Source: JAPHSX01 sp041554195 (GTDB taxonomy: Bacteria; Pseudomonadota; Gammaproteobacteria; Thiohalomonadales; Thiohalomonadaceae). Taken from it: DNA of 64,000 nt. Below the pieces are notes generated by a model. The model was not told where the DNA came from. It did no database searches and was given only the letters and a program-made list of their open reading frames with translations. Positions 1 to 10,406 of this stretch are shown one piece after another. The position numbers were made by a program, and so were the translations under genes. Numbering within the stretch: the first letter of the stretch is position 1; each line of letters starts with the position of its first letter. The stretch covers positions 62,001 through 126,000 of the forward strand of contig JBFFMJ010000005.1 of the NCBI GenBank assembly GCA_041554195.1, written 5' to 3'.

Positions 1-2
1 TG

Positions 3-413
3 GCGATTGAGCAGCGTCCATCGCTGGTTTCCAATGGGCGGAAAAAAGGGTACTCGGTCTACTATGGCAATGCGGCCCAACCCGATGTGCTGTCGAGCGC
101 CGGTGTCGCCCACGCCAGGCTGATGGTAGTTGCCATCGATAACCCCGAGTTGGTACAGAACGTTGTCACCGAGGTGCGTCGCCTCTACCCCGCTCTGCTT
201 ATCTTCGCCCGCGGCCACAGCCGACACCGCTGCGAGCAGCTAATCGACATAGGAGCCACCGGCGTCGCCTCAGAGAATCTTGAGGCCAGCCTGCAACTCT
301 CACGCTACGCCCTTATTGCCGCCGGGGTAGAGGAGGAGCGGGTAGAGCAGCAGTTAGAAACCTATCGGCAGGAGTATTACAACTACCTCAAACAGCGGGA
401 CGGTGAGGAGTAG
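3..413 (+). CDS. Kef-type K+/H+ antiporter, C-terminal part (partial)
   Basis: The window opens inside this gene; 136 C-terminal residues are visible and the start lies upstream. The segment has the second half of an RCK/TrkA-N nucleotide-binding domain: VYYGNAAQPDVL followed by AGVAHARLMVVAIDNP. This matches the regulatory domain at the C terminus of glutathione-gated potassium efflux antiporters (KefB/KefC family). In that family an N-terminal membrane domain exchanges K+ for H+ and the RCK domain gates it. The tail after the domain is short and charged (ending KQRDGEE). Whether it is KefB, KefC or a YbaL-like relative cannot be told without the membrane domain. A terminator follows about 60 bases downstream. 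Confidence 0.8.
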   Translation, partial: AIEQRPSLVSNGRKKGYSVYYGNAAQPDVLSSAGVAHARLMVVAIDNPELVQNVVTEVRRLYPALLIFARGHSRHRCEQLIDIGATGVASENLEASLQLSRYALIAAGVEEERVEQQLETYRQEYYNYLKQRDGEE

Positions 414-473
414 GAGGTGGTGGAAAGTGTTTGTTTGTTCTGATGATGACTGCGACGTTGCATCATATACGTT

Positions 474-511
474 AAAAAAAAGCCTTACGAGAATGCGTAA
501 GGCTTTTTTAA
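474..511. terminator. Intrinsic terminator between the Kef gene and the tRNA
   Basis: A 9-bp stem (AGCCTTACG / CGTAAGGCT, 481-489 and 496-504) is flanked by an A-run on the left and a T-run on the right. It can stop transcription in both directions, from the Kef-type gene on the plus strand and from the tRNA on the minus strand. Confidence 0.85.
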
Positions 512-513
512 TT

Positions 514-590
<77 letters not shown>

Positions 591-657
591 GAAAGCGGCG
601 ATTATACGGAAAAAATATTTTGTCGTCTCTGCTGAATTGCAGCGGGAATATCTTGCG

Positions 658-692
658 CATAAAAAAACGGCACCCGAAGGTACCGTTTTTTG
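658..692 (-). terminator. rpoD terminator
   Basis: On the minus strand a stem (AACGGTACC / GGCACCGTT-like, with one mismatch) around a TTCG loop is followed by seven T residues. It lies 24 bases past the rpoD stop codon and ends the rpsU-yqeY-dnaG-rpoD operon. Confidence 0.8.
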
Positions 693-715
693 TTAGCTTT
701 TCGCAAGCTGTACGC

Positions 716-2527
<1,812 letters not shown>

Positions 2528-2699
2528 CGCTTGGCTTACTCACTACGTTCATGGCCCACAAGGGCGTAGAAAAACTCCACATTATAGACTATCTGCGAGA
2601 CTCTGCACGCAAAGCTGTGGATAACTTTGGGTTTGCGTTGATATCACTATAGACGGGCATTCTGATAGCGCCATCGTCTGTATGACAAAAGTGTGACAG

Positions 2700-4463
2700 T
2701 CACCGCAATTTTTGTAACAAAGCTTGGTATTCAGTGCGTTCCTGAGCACTAAGCTCGGCAAGGGGCTTTTGTGATAACTCCTGTTGGCGCTGGCGCAACA
2801 TCTGCTGCTCCAGACCGTGAAGCGCTCCGTGAAATTCCTTTTCCATGTCATCCAGTTCGGCATCGAGCAACAATTCCCGTTGTGCAAGAGTGAAGAGGTG
2901 ACGCTCTTCTTCGCGACCGCGCCAGTGTTCCAGTAGCGCTGCGGTTGATAGATGGGGACTGGACTGCAGCAGTTCAAGTAATTCGACAAACAGGGCGATG
3001 CCAGGCTGCTGCAGGGCGGCGAAGCGTTGTGCATCGCCGGCGGTGGTGGCCAGCTGCGGGTGTTGCAGCAGCAGGGTGATGGCGTGGCGCAGCTGTGAGG
3101 GTTGCTGCTTCTGCGCACCGCGGCGTGGTGGTGGCTGGCGACGCGCCGGGCCGGGAGCCGTGCTAGGACCACCCAGGCCGAGCATCTGTGCCAGCTGCTC
3201 GGGTGCAATATTGGCCAGCGGGGCGAGACGCTCCAGCAGTTTATGGCGGTAGATCCCCTCGGGCAGTTTGGCCAGCAGTGGGCGGCTCTGCTCCACCAGT
3301 CGGGCCTGTCCGTCCATACGCTTGAAGTCGCCCTGTTGCTTGAACTGTTCGATTAGAAACTCATCCAGTGAGGGGGCCGCAGTAAGCTGCTGTTCGAAGG
3401 CCTCGCTGCCGATCTGTCGCACCAGGGTGTCGGGGTCTTCACCATCGGGCATGAACATAAAGCGCAGGCGACGACCATCGCGCATATGTGGCAGGGCGAT
3501 CTCCAGACCGCGCCACGCCGCATCTCGCCCGGCACGGTCACCGTCAAAGCAGAACACCACCTCTTCGGTGGCGCGGAACAGCTGGTCCAGATGATCGGCG
3601 GTGACAGCAGTACCGAGGCTGGCGACGGCGTAACGGATGCCGTATTGCGCCAGTGCCACCACATCCATGTAGCCCTCGACCACCATCAGGCGCGGCAGAT
3701 CGCGCAGCGCCTGGCGTGCCTCATAGAGGCCGTAAAGCTCACGTCCCTTGTGGAAGATCGGGGTCTCGGGGGAGTTGAGGTATTTGGGTTTATCGTCGCC
3801 CAGCACCCGTCCGCCAAAACCGATCACCCGCCCGCGACGGTCGCGAATGGGGAACATAATGCGCTCGCGAAAACGGTCATAGCGCTTGCCCCCCTCTTTC
3901 TCTACCAGCAGTCCAGCGGTGATTAGCAGTTGCGGGTTCTGGCCGCCCATCGCCTTGAACAGGTTGTCCCAGCCGGGCGGTGCGTAGCCGATGCCAAAGT
4001 CGCGGGCCACCTCACCGGATAATCCGCGTCCCTTAAGGTAGGCAATCGCCGGGTTGGTCTCGGGGTGGATACGCAGCTGCTGGGCGTAGAAGTTGGCGGC
4101 GCGCTGCATCAGCTCGTAGAGGTCAGGGGCGCTTTTATCCTGCCGTGCGCGGTTTTCCGAAACCTCGCGCGGCACCTCCACCCCAACTGTCTTTGCCAGC
4201 TCCTCAATCGCCTCGACAAACTCCATATGGTCGTATTCCATAAGGAAGCCGATGGCGGTGCCGTGGGCACCACAGCCGAAGCAGTGGTAGAACTGTTTGG
4301 TTGGGCTGACGGTAAAGGAGGGGGTCTTTTCGTTATGAAACGGACAGCAGGCTTGGTATTCGCGACCCGCCTTTTTAAGCGGCACACGGCCGTCGATAAG
4401 CTCGACAATATCGACGCGAGTTAACAGGTCGTCGATGAAGTGCTGTGGGATCTTGCCTGCCAT
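2700..4463 (-). CDS. dnaG: DNA primase DnaG
   Basis: This 587-residue protein synthesises RNA primers for DNA replication. The N-terminal CHC2 zinc-binding domain is complete, with C40, H43, C61 and C64 visible (CPFH and CFGC). The catalytic Toprim core follows, with VVEGYMDVVAL and the acidic FCFDGDRAG motif. The C-terminal third is more variable, begins after a Pro/Arg-rich linker (APGPARRQPPPRRG), and should contact DnaB helicase. It sits between yqeY and rpoD, the classic operon that couples translation, replication and transcription genes. The start ATG at 4463 fits the family N terminus (AGKIPQHFIDDLL). Confidence 0.97.
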   Translation of the reverse strand: MAGKIPQHFIDDLLTRVDIVELIDGRVPLKKAGREYQACCPFHNEKTPSFTVSPTKQFYHCFGCGAHGTAIGFLMEYDHMEFVEAIEELAKTVGVEVPREVSENRARQDKSAPDLYELMQRAANFYAQQLRIHPETNPAIAYLKGRGLSGEVARDFGIGYAPPGWDNLFKAMGGQNPQLLITAGLLVEKEGGKRYDRFRERIMFPIRDRRGRVIGFGGRVLGDDKPKYLNSPETPIFHKGRELYGLYEARQALRDLPRLMVVEGYMDVVALAQYGIRYAVASLGTAVTADHLDQLFRATEEVVFCFDGDRAGRDAAWRGLEIALPHMRDGRRLRFMFMPDGEDPDTLVRQIGSEAFEQQLTAAPSLDEFLIEQFKQQGDFKRMDGQARLVEQSRPLLAKLPEGIYRHKLLERLAPLANIAPEQLAQMLGLGGPSTAPGPARRQPPPRRGAQKQQPSQLRHAITLLLQHPQLATTAGDAQRFAALQQPGIALFVELLELLQSSPHLSTAALLEHWRGREEERHLFTLAQRELLLDAELDDMEKEFHGALHGLEQQMLRQRQQELSQKPLAELSAQERTEYQALLQKLR

Positions 4464-4508
4464 GGCCTTATTTTAGCGGGATCGCTGTGTTGCGGCAGAT
4501 GAAAATGT

Positions 4509-4961
4509 TCAGGCGGAAAGGCGCGCCTTAATCTTGCCACTGACCTGGCCCATATCGGCGCGGCCCTGCAGCTTGGGTTTAAGCTGGCCCATTACCTTAC
4601 CCATATCCTGCATACCTTCGGCACCACTGGCGGCGACGGCTTCATCAATAAGGGTATCGATCTCTTCATCGCTGAGCGCGGCGGGCAGGTAGGCCTGGAT
4701 GACAGCGATTTCGCTCTCCTCCACGGCTGCCAGCTCTTCGCGCCCGGCATCGCGGTACTGTTTGATGGAGTCGCGACGCTGCTTCACCATCTTATCCAGT
4801 ACCGCCAGCACCTGGGTATCATCCAGCTCGATACGCTCATCGACCTCACGTTGCTTAATTGCAGCGAGGATCAGACGAACCGTGCCGAGGCGCTCCTTAT
4901 CTTTGGCGCGCATGGCATCTTTCATGTCAGCGGTAAGCTGATCTCTGAGTGTATCGGCCAT
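4509..4961 (-). CDS. yqeY: YqeY/GatB-like domain protein
   Basis: The 150-residue protein is a stand-alone YqeY family member. The family is related to the C-terminal tRNA-binding tail of the GatB amidotransferase subunit and of some glutaminyl-tRNA synthetases. Conserved stretches are visible: LRDQLTADMKDAMRAKD, VRLILAAIKQREVD and the terminal DMGQVSGKIKARL. Its exact role is not established. It is commonly encoded between rpsU and dnaG, as here (45 bases before dnaG, 34 after rpsU), and is almost certainly co-transcribed with both. Confidence 0.93.
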   Translation of the reverse strand: MADTLRDQLTADMKDAMRAKDKERLGTVRLILAAIKQREVDERIELDDTQVLAVLDKMVKQRRDSIKQYRDAGREELAAVEESEIAVIQAYLPAALSDEEIDTLIDEAVAASGAEGMQDMGKVMGQLKPKLQGRADMGQVSGKIKARLSA

Positions 4962-4995
4962 TGGAGTCTAGTTCCCGGTGCTCGGAGAGAGCGGC

Positions 4996-5211
4996 TTAGT
5001 AAAGACGCTTGGAGCGGTTCTGCTCGCGGAAGGTCTTCTTCTGCTGGCGCTTAACGGCAGCGGCGGCCTGGCGCTTACGAACGGCGGTGGGCTTCTCGTA
5101 GGCCTGACGGCGACGTACTTCAGACAGTACACCGGCTTTTTCACAGCTGCGCTTAAAGCGACGCAGGGCGATATCGAAGGGCTCGTTCTCTTTTACGCGT
5201 ACAGAAGGCAT
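4996..5211 (-). CDS. rpsU: 30S ribosomal protein S21
   Basis: The 71-residue basic protein reads MPSVRVKENEPFDIALRRFKRSCEKAG and is a clear bacterial S21, which sits on the 30S platform and helps mRNA recruitment. The reading frame is open 33 codons further upstream, but the ATG at 5211 is the true start: it gives the standard N terminus and has a GAGG-type ribosome binding site (TGAGGTAATAAGGC) just upstream. It is the first gene of the rpsU-yqeY-dnaG-rpoD operon, and tsaD diverges from it. Confidence 0.97.
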   Translation of the reverse strand: MPSVRVKENEPFDIALRRFKRSCEKAGVLSEVRRRQAYEKPTAVRKRQAAAAVKRQQKKTFREQNRSKRLY

Positions 5212-5281
5212 ATGCCTTATTACCTCATTAAAATTCGTTAAATTTACTCCACCCGGATATCCATGGGGGAGGGAACCCGCA

Positions 5282-5310
5282 ATTCTAAATACCCTTGCGG
5301 GAAAAAGCAA
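5282..5310 (-). promoter_or_regulatory. Sigma-70 promoter for the rpsU operon
   Basis: On the minus strand there is a -35 TTGCTT (5310-5305), a 17-bp spacer and a -10 TAGAAT (5287-5282). This gives a leader of roughly 65 nt before the rpsU ATG. The spacing and hexamers are near consensus. No other equally good promoter is evident between tsaD and rpsU. Confidence 0.7.
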
Positions 5311-5382
5311 CGATCAGTCAGTTGCCAAATGGGGGCTTCTTCCCTTTGACCTCCCCCCCGCCCACGGGGGAGAATGCGCGCC

Positions 5383-6396
5383 ATGTTGATATTAGGTATA
5401 GAAAGCTCCTGCGACGAGACCGGCATTGCCCTCTATGACGGCGAGCGCGGCCTGCTCAGCCACACTCTCTACAGCCAGGTGGCGATGCACGCCGAGTATG
5501 GCGGTGTGGTGCCTGAGCTGGCCTCGCGTGATCATGTGCGCCGTGTGCTGCCGCTGCTCAAGCAGGCGATGGCCGAGGCCGGGGTGAGTCGCGATGATAT
5601 CGACGGTGTCGCCTACACCGCCGGGCCGGGGCTGGTTGGCGCGCTGCTGGTGGGGGCCTCGGTGGGGCGCAGTCTTGCCTGGAGCTGGGGCGTCCCTGCT
5701 GTCGGTGTCCACCATATGGAGGGCCACCTGCTGGCCCCGATGCTGGAGGAGACCCCGCCCCCCTTTCCATTCGTCGCGCTGCTGGTCTCCGGCGGGCACA
5801 CCCTGTTGGTCGAGGTGCAGGGAGTGGGGCAGTACACCATATTAGGTGAGTCGCTGGATGATGCCGCCGGTGAGGCCTTCGACAAGACTGCCAAGATGCT
5901 GGGACTCGGCTACCCCGGAGGCCCTGTGCTGGCGAAGCTGGCGGAGCAGGGACGACCCGCTGAGTATAAATTCCCCCGGCCAATGACCGACCGCCCCGGC
6001 CTCGACTTCAGCTTTTCCGGCCTCAAGACCTTCTCCCTGACCACCTGGCAGAAGAGCGACCAGAGCGAGCAGACCCAGGCCGATATCGCCTGTGCCTTTC
6101 AGGAGGCGGTGGTGGAGACCCTGGCGATTAAGTGCAAACGCGCCCTTAAGCAGACCGGCCTGAAGCGGCTGGTGATCGCGGGCGGAGTGAGTGCTAACCA
6201 AGGTTTGCGGGAGCGGCTGGCGGCGATGGGAAAGGAGCTGGGGGCCGAGGTCTACTATCCACGCCCGGAGTTCTGCACCGACAATGGCGCGATGATCGCC
6301 TATGCCGGTTATTTAAGGTTAAAGGCCGGGCAGACGGTCGATTTGAGTTTTGGGGCCACGCCGCGCTGGCCTATCGAAGAGCTGCCGCCCCTGTAA
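5383..6396 (+). CDS. tsaD: tRNA N6-adenosine threonylcarbamoyltransferase TsaD
   Basis: The 337-residue protein transfers threonylcarbamoyl from threonylcarbamoyl-AMP to A37 of ANN-decoding tRNAs, working with TsaB, TsaE and TsaC. It aligns along its whole length with E. coli TsaD (LGIESSCDETG at the start, GGVSANQGLRERL and PEFCTDNGAM near the end). The metal-binding HHMEGH motif (H111, H115) is present. An ATG at 5374 is also in frame, but 5383 matches the family N terminus and sits a proper distance after the GGGGGAG ribosome binding site. It diverges from rpsU, a common gammaproteobacterial arrangement. Confidence 0.97.
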   Translation: MLILGIESSCDETGIALYDGERGLLSHTLYSQVAMHAEYGGVVPELASRDHVRRVLPLLKQAMAEAGVSRDDIDGVAYTAGPGLVGALLVGASVGRSLAWSWGVPAVGVHHMEGHLLAPMLEETPPPFPFVALLVSGGHTLLVEVQGVGQYTILGESLDDAAGEAFDKTAKMLGLGYPGGPVLAKLAEQGRPAEYKFPRPMTDRPGLDFSFSGLKTFSLTTWQKSDQSEQTQADIACAFQEAVVETLAIKCKRALKQTGLKRLVIAGGVSANQGLRERLAAMGKELGAEVYYPRPEFCTDNGAMIAYAGYLRLKAGQTVDLSFGATPRWPIEELPPL

Positions 6397-6423
6397 GAGC
6401 GCCGCCCTCGGCGCGAGCCTCAT

Positions 6424-7020
6424 CTACCCCTTACCCCCAATCTTCCCCTCACTACCGCTGATCAGGTTGCGGATATTGGAGCGGTGTCGCCAGATCAGCA
6501 GCACACTCACCACCACTAATAGAGCGATGAACTCCTTCTGCGGCGTCAGCAGCCAGCAGTAGAGCGGTGTCAGCACGGCGGCGATCAGGGCCGAGAGCGA
6601 TGAGATTTTGAATACCTTGGCCATCACCAGCCAGGTCAGCAGGGCCGCCAGCGCCACCTGCCAGGAGAGCCCCAGAATCACGCCCAGCGCGGTTGCCACC
6701 CCTTTGCCGCCCTGAAAGCCGAAGAACACCGGGTAGAGGTGGCCGAGGAAGGCCGCCATCGCGATGAGAGCCAGAGTCTGTGGGTCTACCTTCAGCGCCA
6801 GACCGAGTAGCACTGGCAGCAGGCCTTTAAGGAAGTCACCAAATAGCGTTACCGCAGCGGCCTTCTTGCCGCCAAAGCGCAGCACGTTGGTCGCCCCCGG
6901 ATTCTTCGAGCCCTGGGTGCGCGGATCGGGCAGCCCCATTAGCTTGCAGGTGATAATGGCGGTGGAGAGTGAGCCGAGCAGGTAGGCAAAAACGATCAGG
7001 GCGATCTGTAGCGTAGTCAT
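6424..7020 (-). CDS. plsY: Glycerol-3-phosphate acyltransferase PlsY
   Basis: The 198-residue integral membrane enzyme uses acyl-phosphate to acylate glycerol-3-phosphate, the first step of phospholipid synthesis with PlsX. PlsY motifs are visible: the LLGSLSTAIITCKLMG start, GSKNPGATNVLR (phosphate-binding loop) and FQGGKGVATALG. Five membrane segments are expected and several hydrophobic stretches match. It is convergent with tsaD and divergent from folB, as in many gammaproteobacteria where tsaD, plsY and folB are neighbours. Confidence 0.96.
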   Translation of the reverse strand: MTTLQIALIVFAYLLGSLSTAIITCKLMGLPDPRTQGSKNPGATNVLRFGGKKAAAVTLFGDFLKGLLPVLLGLALKVDPQTLALIAMAAFLGHLYPVFFGFQGGKGVATALGVILGLSWQVALAALLTWLVMAKVFKISSLSALIAAVLTPLYCWLLTPQKEFIALLVVVSVLLIWRHRSNIRNLISGSEGKIGGKG

Positions 7021-7149
7021 GGTCTGGAATTCGAGTTAATTATAGTGGCAGGGGATTATACGGGGTTCTCATCGCTTGTTCATCGCCCGTGACGCTTGGA
7101 GCCGATTTGGTGAGCCGGTATAGTGGCCCCCATATTAACTGGAGCAGTT

Positions 7150-7518
7150 ATGGACATCATCTACCTCAAAGAGCTGAACATCGACACCGTGATCGGTATC
7201 TACGACTGGGAGCGGAAGATCAAGCAGACCGTCTGCTTCGACATCGAGATGGCGACCGACATCCGCAAGGCCGCCGCCAGCGATGCCATTGAGGACACCC
7301 TCGACTATAAATCAGTCGCCAAGCGGCTGATTCAGTTCGTCGGCGAGAGCCGGTTCCAGCTGGTGGAGACGCTGGCCGAGAGGGTGGCCGAGATCGTGAT
7401 CAGCGAATTCAAGGTGCCGTGGGTCAAGGTCATCCTCAACAAGAAGGGCGCGGTGCGTCACGCCTCCGGTGTCGGCATCATCATCGAGCGCCGTAGCGAC
7501 GACTTCGAGGCAAAGTGA
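7150..7518 (+). CDS. folB: Dihydroneopterin aldolase FolB
   Basis: The 122-residue enzyme converts 7,8-dihydroneopterin to 6-hydroxymethyl-7,8-dihydropterin and glycolaldehyde in folate synthesis. Family features are the IYLKELNIDTVIGIYDWER start, LDYKSVAKRL and the catalytic-lysine segment VKVILNKKGAVR. The ATG at 7150 has a GGAG ribosome binding site (ACTGGAGCAGTT) and gives the usual N terminus, so the nine upstream codons are not included. Its stop codon overlaps the folK start (TGATG), so the pair is translationally coupled and catalyses successive steps. Confidence 0.96.
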   Translation: MDIIYLKELNIDTVIGIYDWERKIKQTVCFDIEMATDIRKAAASDAIEDTLDYKSVAKRLIQFVGESRFQLVETLAERVAEIVISEFKVPWVKVILNKKGAVRHASGVGIIIERRSDDFEAK

Positions 7519-8012
7519 TGGCGCGGGTCTATCTGAGCATCGGCAGCAACATCGAGCGCGAGGACAATATTCGCGGCGGTGTGGCCGACCTGAAAAGGCG
7601 GTTCGGCGAGGTCACCCTCTCCCGTGTCTACGAGAGCGAAGCGGTCGGCTTTGACGGCGATAACTTTTACAATCTGGTCGCCGCCTGCGATACCGAGATG
7701 CCGGTAGCACAGGTATCGCAAACGCTGCACGAGATCGAAGCGCAACATGGCCGCACCCGCGAGGGGCCGCGCTTCTCCTCCCGCACCCTCGATATCGACC
7801 TGCTCACCTATGACGATCTGGTTATCAACGATAACGGCCTGCAACTGCCGCGTGACGAGATCACCAAAAACGCCTTCGTCCTCTGGCCGCTGGCCGAGAT
7901 CGCGCCCGATGATCAACACCCGGTATTAAAACAATCCTATGGTGAAATGTGGGAGAGCTTCGACAAGGATAAACAGTCGCTGTGGCCGGTGGAATTTCAG
8001 TGGGAGAAATAA
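7518..8012 (+). CDS. folK: Hydroxymethyldihydropterin pyrophosphokinase FolK
   Basis: The 164-residue enzyme transfers pyrophosphate from ATP to 6-hydroxymethyl-7,8-dihydropterin, the step after FolB. The YLSIGSNIERE start and the signature around RFSSRTLDIDLLTYDD, which carries the metal-binding aspartates, are intact, as is LPRDEITKNAFVLWPLAEIAP. The ATG at 7518 overlaps the folB stop codon; a GTG one codon earlier is also in frame but unnecessary. Confidence 0.96.
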   Translation: MARVYLSIGSNIEREDNIRGGVADLKRRFGEVTLSRVYESEAVGFDGDNFYNLVAACDTEMPVAQVSQTLHEIEAQHGRTREGPRFSSRTLDIDLLTYDDLVINDNGLQLPRDEITKNAFVLWPLAEIAPDDQHPVLKQSYGEMWESFDKDKQSLWPVEFQWEK

Positions 8013-8476
8013 TCCGCGCCGTTGAACTGGATAAAGACGGCGTCGCCCTGCTGCAACTGCTCAACAGCTATGCCTGCGACCCGATGGGCGGCGGCACCCC
8101 TCTGCCTGAAGTAGTAAAACAGAATCTTATCCCGAAATTACAACAGCGTAACGACTACCTCGGTGTGCTTGCCCTGGTCGATGAACAACCCGCCGGCCTC
8201 ATCAATGCCTTCGAGGGCTTCTCCACCTTTGCCGCCAAACCGTTGATGAATATCCATGACGTGATCGTCGCCAGTGACTATCGCGGTAACGGCCTGGCAC
8301 AACGGATGATGAGTGAACTGGAATACCTTGCCCGTCAGCGTGGTTGCTGCAAGCTCACCCTTGAAGTTCTGAGTAATAATACCGTGGCCCAGAGCGTCTA
8401 TCGTAAGTTTGGATTTGGGGCGTATGAGTTAGATCCCGAGGCGCGTCAGGCGCTGTTCTGGCAGAAGCCAATCTAA
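8000..8476 (+). CDS. GNAT family N-acetyltransferase
   Basis: The roughly 158-residue protein has a single GNAT fold. The acetyl-CoA binding motif A is visible as VIVASDYRGNGLAQRMMSEL (R/Q-x-x-G-x-G/A type), and motif B follows as LEVLSNNTVAQSVYRKFGF. The acceptor substrate is unknown; it could be an amino acid, polyamine or protein N terminus. I place the start at GTG 8000, which has a GGTGGA ribosome binding site six bases upstream and overlaps the end of folK. A GTG at 7982 is an alternative. The overlap implies co-transcription with folB-folK. Confidence 0.85.
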   Translation: MGEIIRAVELDKDGVALLQLLNSYACDPMGGGTPLPEVVKQNLIPKLQQRNDYLGVLALVDEQPAGLINAFEGFSTFAAKPLMNIHDVIVASDYRGNGLAQRMMSELEYLARQRGCCKLTLEVLSNNTVAQSVYRKFGFGAYELDPEARQALFWQKPI

Positions 8477-8514
8477 TGTAGAGTAGTCGCAGGAGTAACA
8501 GGGAAGGGAAACGA

Positions 8515-9822
8515 GTGCGACTAATCCGACTATTAAAGAACGACCTGGCACGTGAGTCGGCCGAGTGGGTGGATGAGGGCATCATCTCCACCGCGCAGGC
8601 CGAGCAGATCAGCCGGCGCTATGGGGTCGACTACCACCAGATACAGAACCGCTCGCTCGGCTACACCGTGCTGGTGGGGCTGGCCTACCTCTTTATCGGT
8701 CTTGCCGTGATCACCCTTATCGGCCACAACTGGGACGAGATCCCCCGCGCCCTGCGCATGGGCGGCCTTATCGCCATAACCCTGGCGGTGCAGGGGCTGG
8801 CACTGCGCCGCTACATGGCGGGCAACGAGGGCGGGGCCATCGCCCTGTTCCTGCTGGGCAACATGCTCTACGGCTCCTCCATCATCCTCATCGCGCAAAT
8901 CTACCACCTGGGCGAACACATGCCCGACGGCATCTACTGGTGGGCGCTGGGTTCGCTGCCCTTCGCCCTGTTGCTGAAAAATCCGTGGCTGATGCTGCAA
9001 AGCCTGCTGCTGGCGATGATCTGGTTCATGGTCGAGAGCAGCATGGGCTTCTACCCGCTCAGCTCCCCCCTGTTTATCCTCGCCGCCCTCTACGTGCTGC
9101 TGCGCGGCAGGCAGAGCCTGCTGTTGTTCCTGCTCACCGTGGTGTCGATCATCAGCTGGGTGGAGTACAGCATGGCCGAGGTGTGGCGCGAGCAAGGCTA
9201 CTACGACTTCACCTCCGAGCACCTGGTGCTGGGCGCGGCGCTGTTCATCCTCGCCTACAGCGTCAGCCAGTGGCTGGCACAGCAGTCTTCACACGCCGCC
9301 CGCGACTATGGTGCCCTGCTCAGCGTCTGGTGCCTGCGCTTCGCCCTGGTGTTCATGCTGGTGATGAGTTTCGACTGGGGCTGGCAGGAGCTGATCACCG
9401 CGCCGTGGGACCACCTTGGGCAGCTGTTGCTCCTGCTGCTGCCGCTGCTCGGCGGCGCACTGCTCGTCGCCTATCACAGCGGCAAACTGCCAACCGCCGC
9501 CAGCCTCATCGGCTACCTGCTGCTGATGCTCTTCACGGTGATGGTGCTTGAGAGCAAGGGCGATGCGGTGATACCGCAGGTGCTCGACAACATCGCCCTG
9601 ATCGGCGTGGGCGGCTGGCTGATCCTCCGCGGCATCCACCAGGGCATCTCGCACTACTTCTTCCTCGGAGTCGCCACCATCCTGCTCACCGCCCTGCTGC
9701 GCTACATCGACCTTATCGGCGACTACATCGGCGCCGCCGCCCTGTTCATGCTATTTGCGTTTCTGCTACTGGGCGCCGCCCGCTACTGGAAGCACCAGCA
9801 CAACCGGGAGGCCGCGAAATGA
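8515..9822 (+). CDS. DUF2157 polytopic membrane protein
   Basis: The 435-residue protein has a soluble N-terminal segment of about 60 residues (LARESAEWVDEGIISTAQAEQI) followed by roughly a dozen hydrophobic helices. The N-terminal segment is the signature of DUF2157 membrane proteins. Function is unknown. It starts at GTG 8515 after GGAAGGGAAAC. Its end overlaps the next gene by four bases (ATGA); DUF2157 genes are frequently paired with a GDYXXLXY-domain gene, as here, so the two products probably act together in the membrane. Confidence 0.85.
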   Translation: MRLIRLLKNDLARESAEWVDEGIISTAQAEQISRRYGVDYHQIQNRSLGYTVLVGLAYLFIGLAVITLIGHNWDEIPRALRMGGLIAITLAVQGLALRRYMAGNEGGAIALFLLGNMLYGSSIILIAQIYHLGEHMPDGIYWWALGSLPFALLLKNPWLMLQSLLLAMIWFMVESSMGFYPLSSPLFILAALYVLLRGRQSLLLFLLTVVSIISWVEYSMAEVWREQGYYDFTSEHLVLGAALFILAYSVSQWLAQQSSHAARDYGALLSVWCLRFALVFMLVMSFDWGWQELITAPWDHLGQLLLLLLPLLGGALLVAYHSGKLPTAASLIGYLLLMLFTVMVLESKGDAVIPQVLDNIALIGVGGWLILRGIHQGISHYFFLGVATILLTALLRYIDLIGDYIGAAALFMLFAFLLLGAARYWKHQHNREAAK

Positions 9823-10337
9823 ATAGTAAAATCATCAAGGCACTGCTGGTCGCCATCCTGCTACAGGGGCTGATCCTCATTGGTATGTACGCCAGGGCTT
9901 CACTGCCGCTGTGGACCGGCACCGAGATCCGGGTAAAGACCCTGCCGGTCGACCCCCGCTCCCTGTTCCGTGGCAACTACGCACGGCTTAACTACGAGTT
10001 CTCCACCATCCCACACGAAAAGTTCATGAGCGATATCCCGCTACGCAACGGCGAAGTGGTTTACGTCACCCTGCAACAGAACGAAAGCGGGCTCTATGAA
10101 TATGCCGATGTGTTTCTGGGAGAACCGCAGAACGGCATTTTCCTCAGAGGCCGCGTCGAGCAAAGACGCTACGCAGGGGCCAAACAACCGGTACGCATCA
10201 AATACGGCATCGAGGCCTACTTCGCCCCCAGGGAAAAGGCGCTGGCACTGGAGAAACAGCTGCGTGATGGCGGCGTGGCGGTGTTGATGGTGGGGGGGGA
10301 TGGTCGGGCAAGGATTAAGGGGGTTGTGGGGGAGTGA
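9819..10337 (+). CDS. GDYXXLXY domain protein
   Basis: The 172-residue protein has an N-terminal membrane anchor (residues 7-25) and an extracytoplasmic domain. The family motif appears as LFRGNYARLNYEF (GNYARLNY), where the first Asp of GDYxxLxY is replaced by Asn. The family has no assigned biochemical role. Translation is coupled to the DUF2157 gene through an ATGA overlap. The pairing with DUF2157 is the main support for the family call. Confidence 0.85.
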   Translation: MNSKIIKALLVAILLQGLILIGMYARASLPLWTGTEIRVKTLPVDPRSLFRGNYARLNYEFSTIPHEKFMSDIPLRNGEVVYVTLQQNESGLYEYADVFLGEPQNGIFLRGRVEQRRYAGAKQPVRIKYGIEAYFAPREKALALEKQLRDGGVAVLMVGGDGRARIKGVVGE

Positions 10338-10406
10338 TTGGTAGGGTGGATAAGCGGAGTGCATCCACCATGTTGCCCCCTCCGTATTTATTGTGTTGTT
10401 AATAAA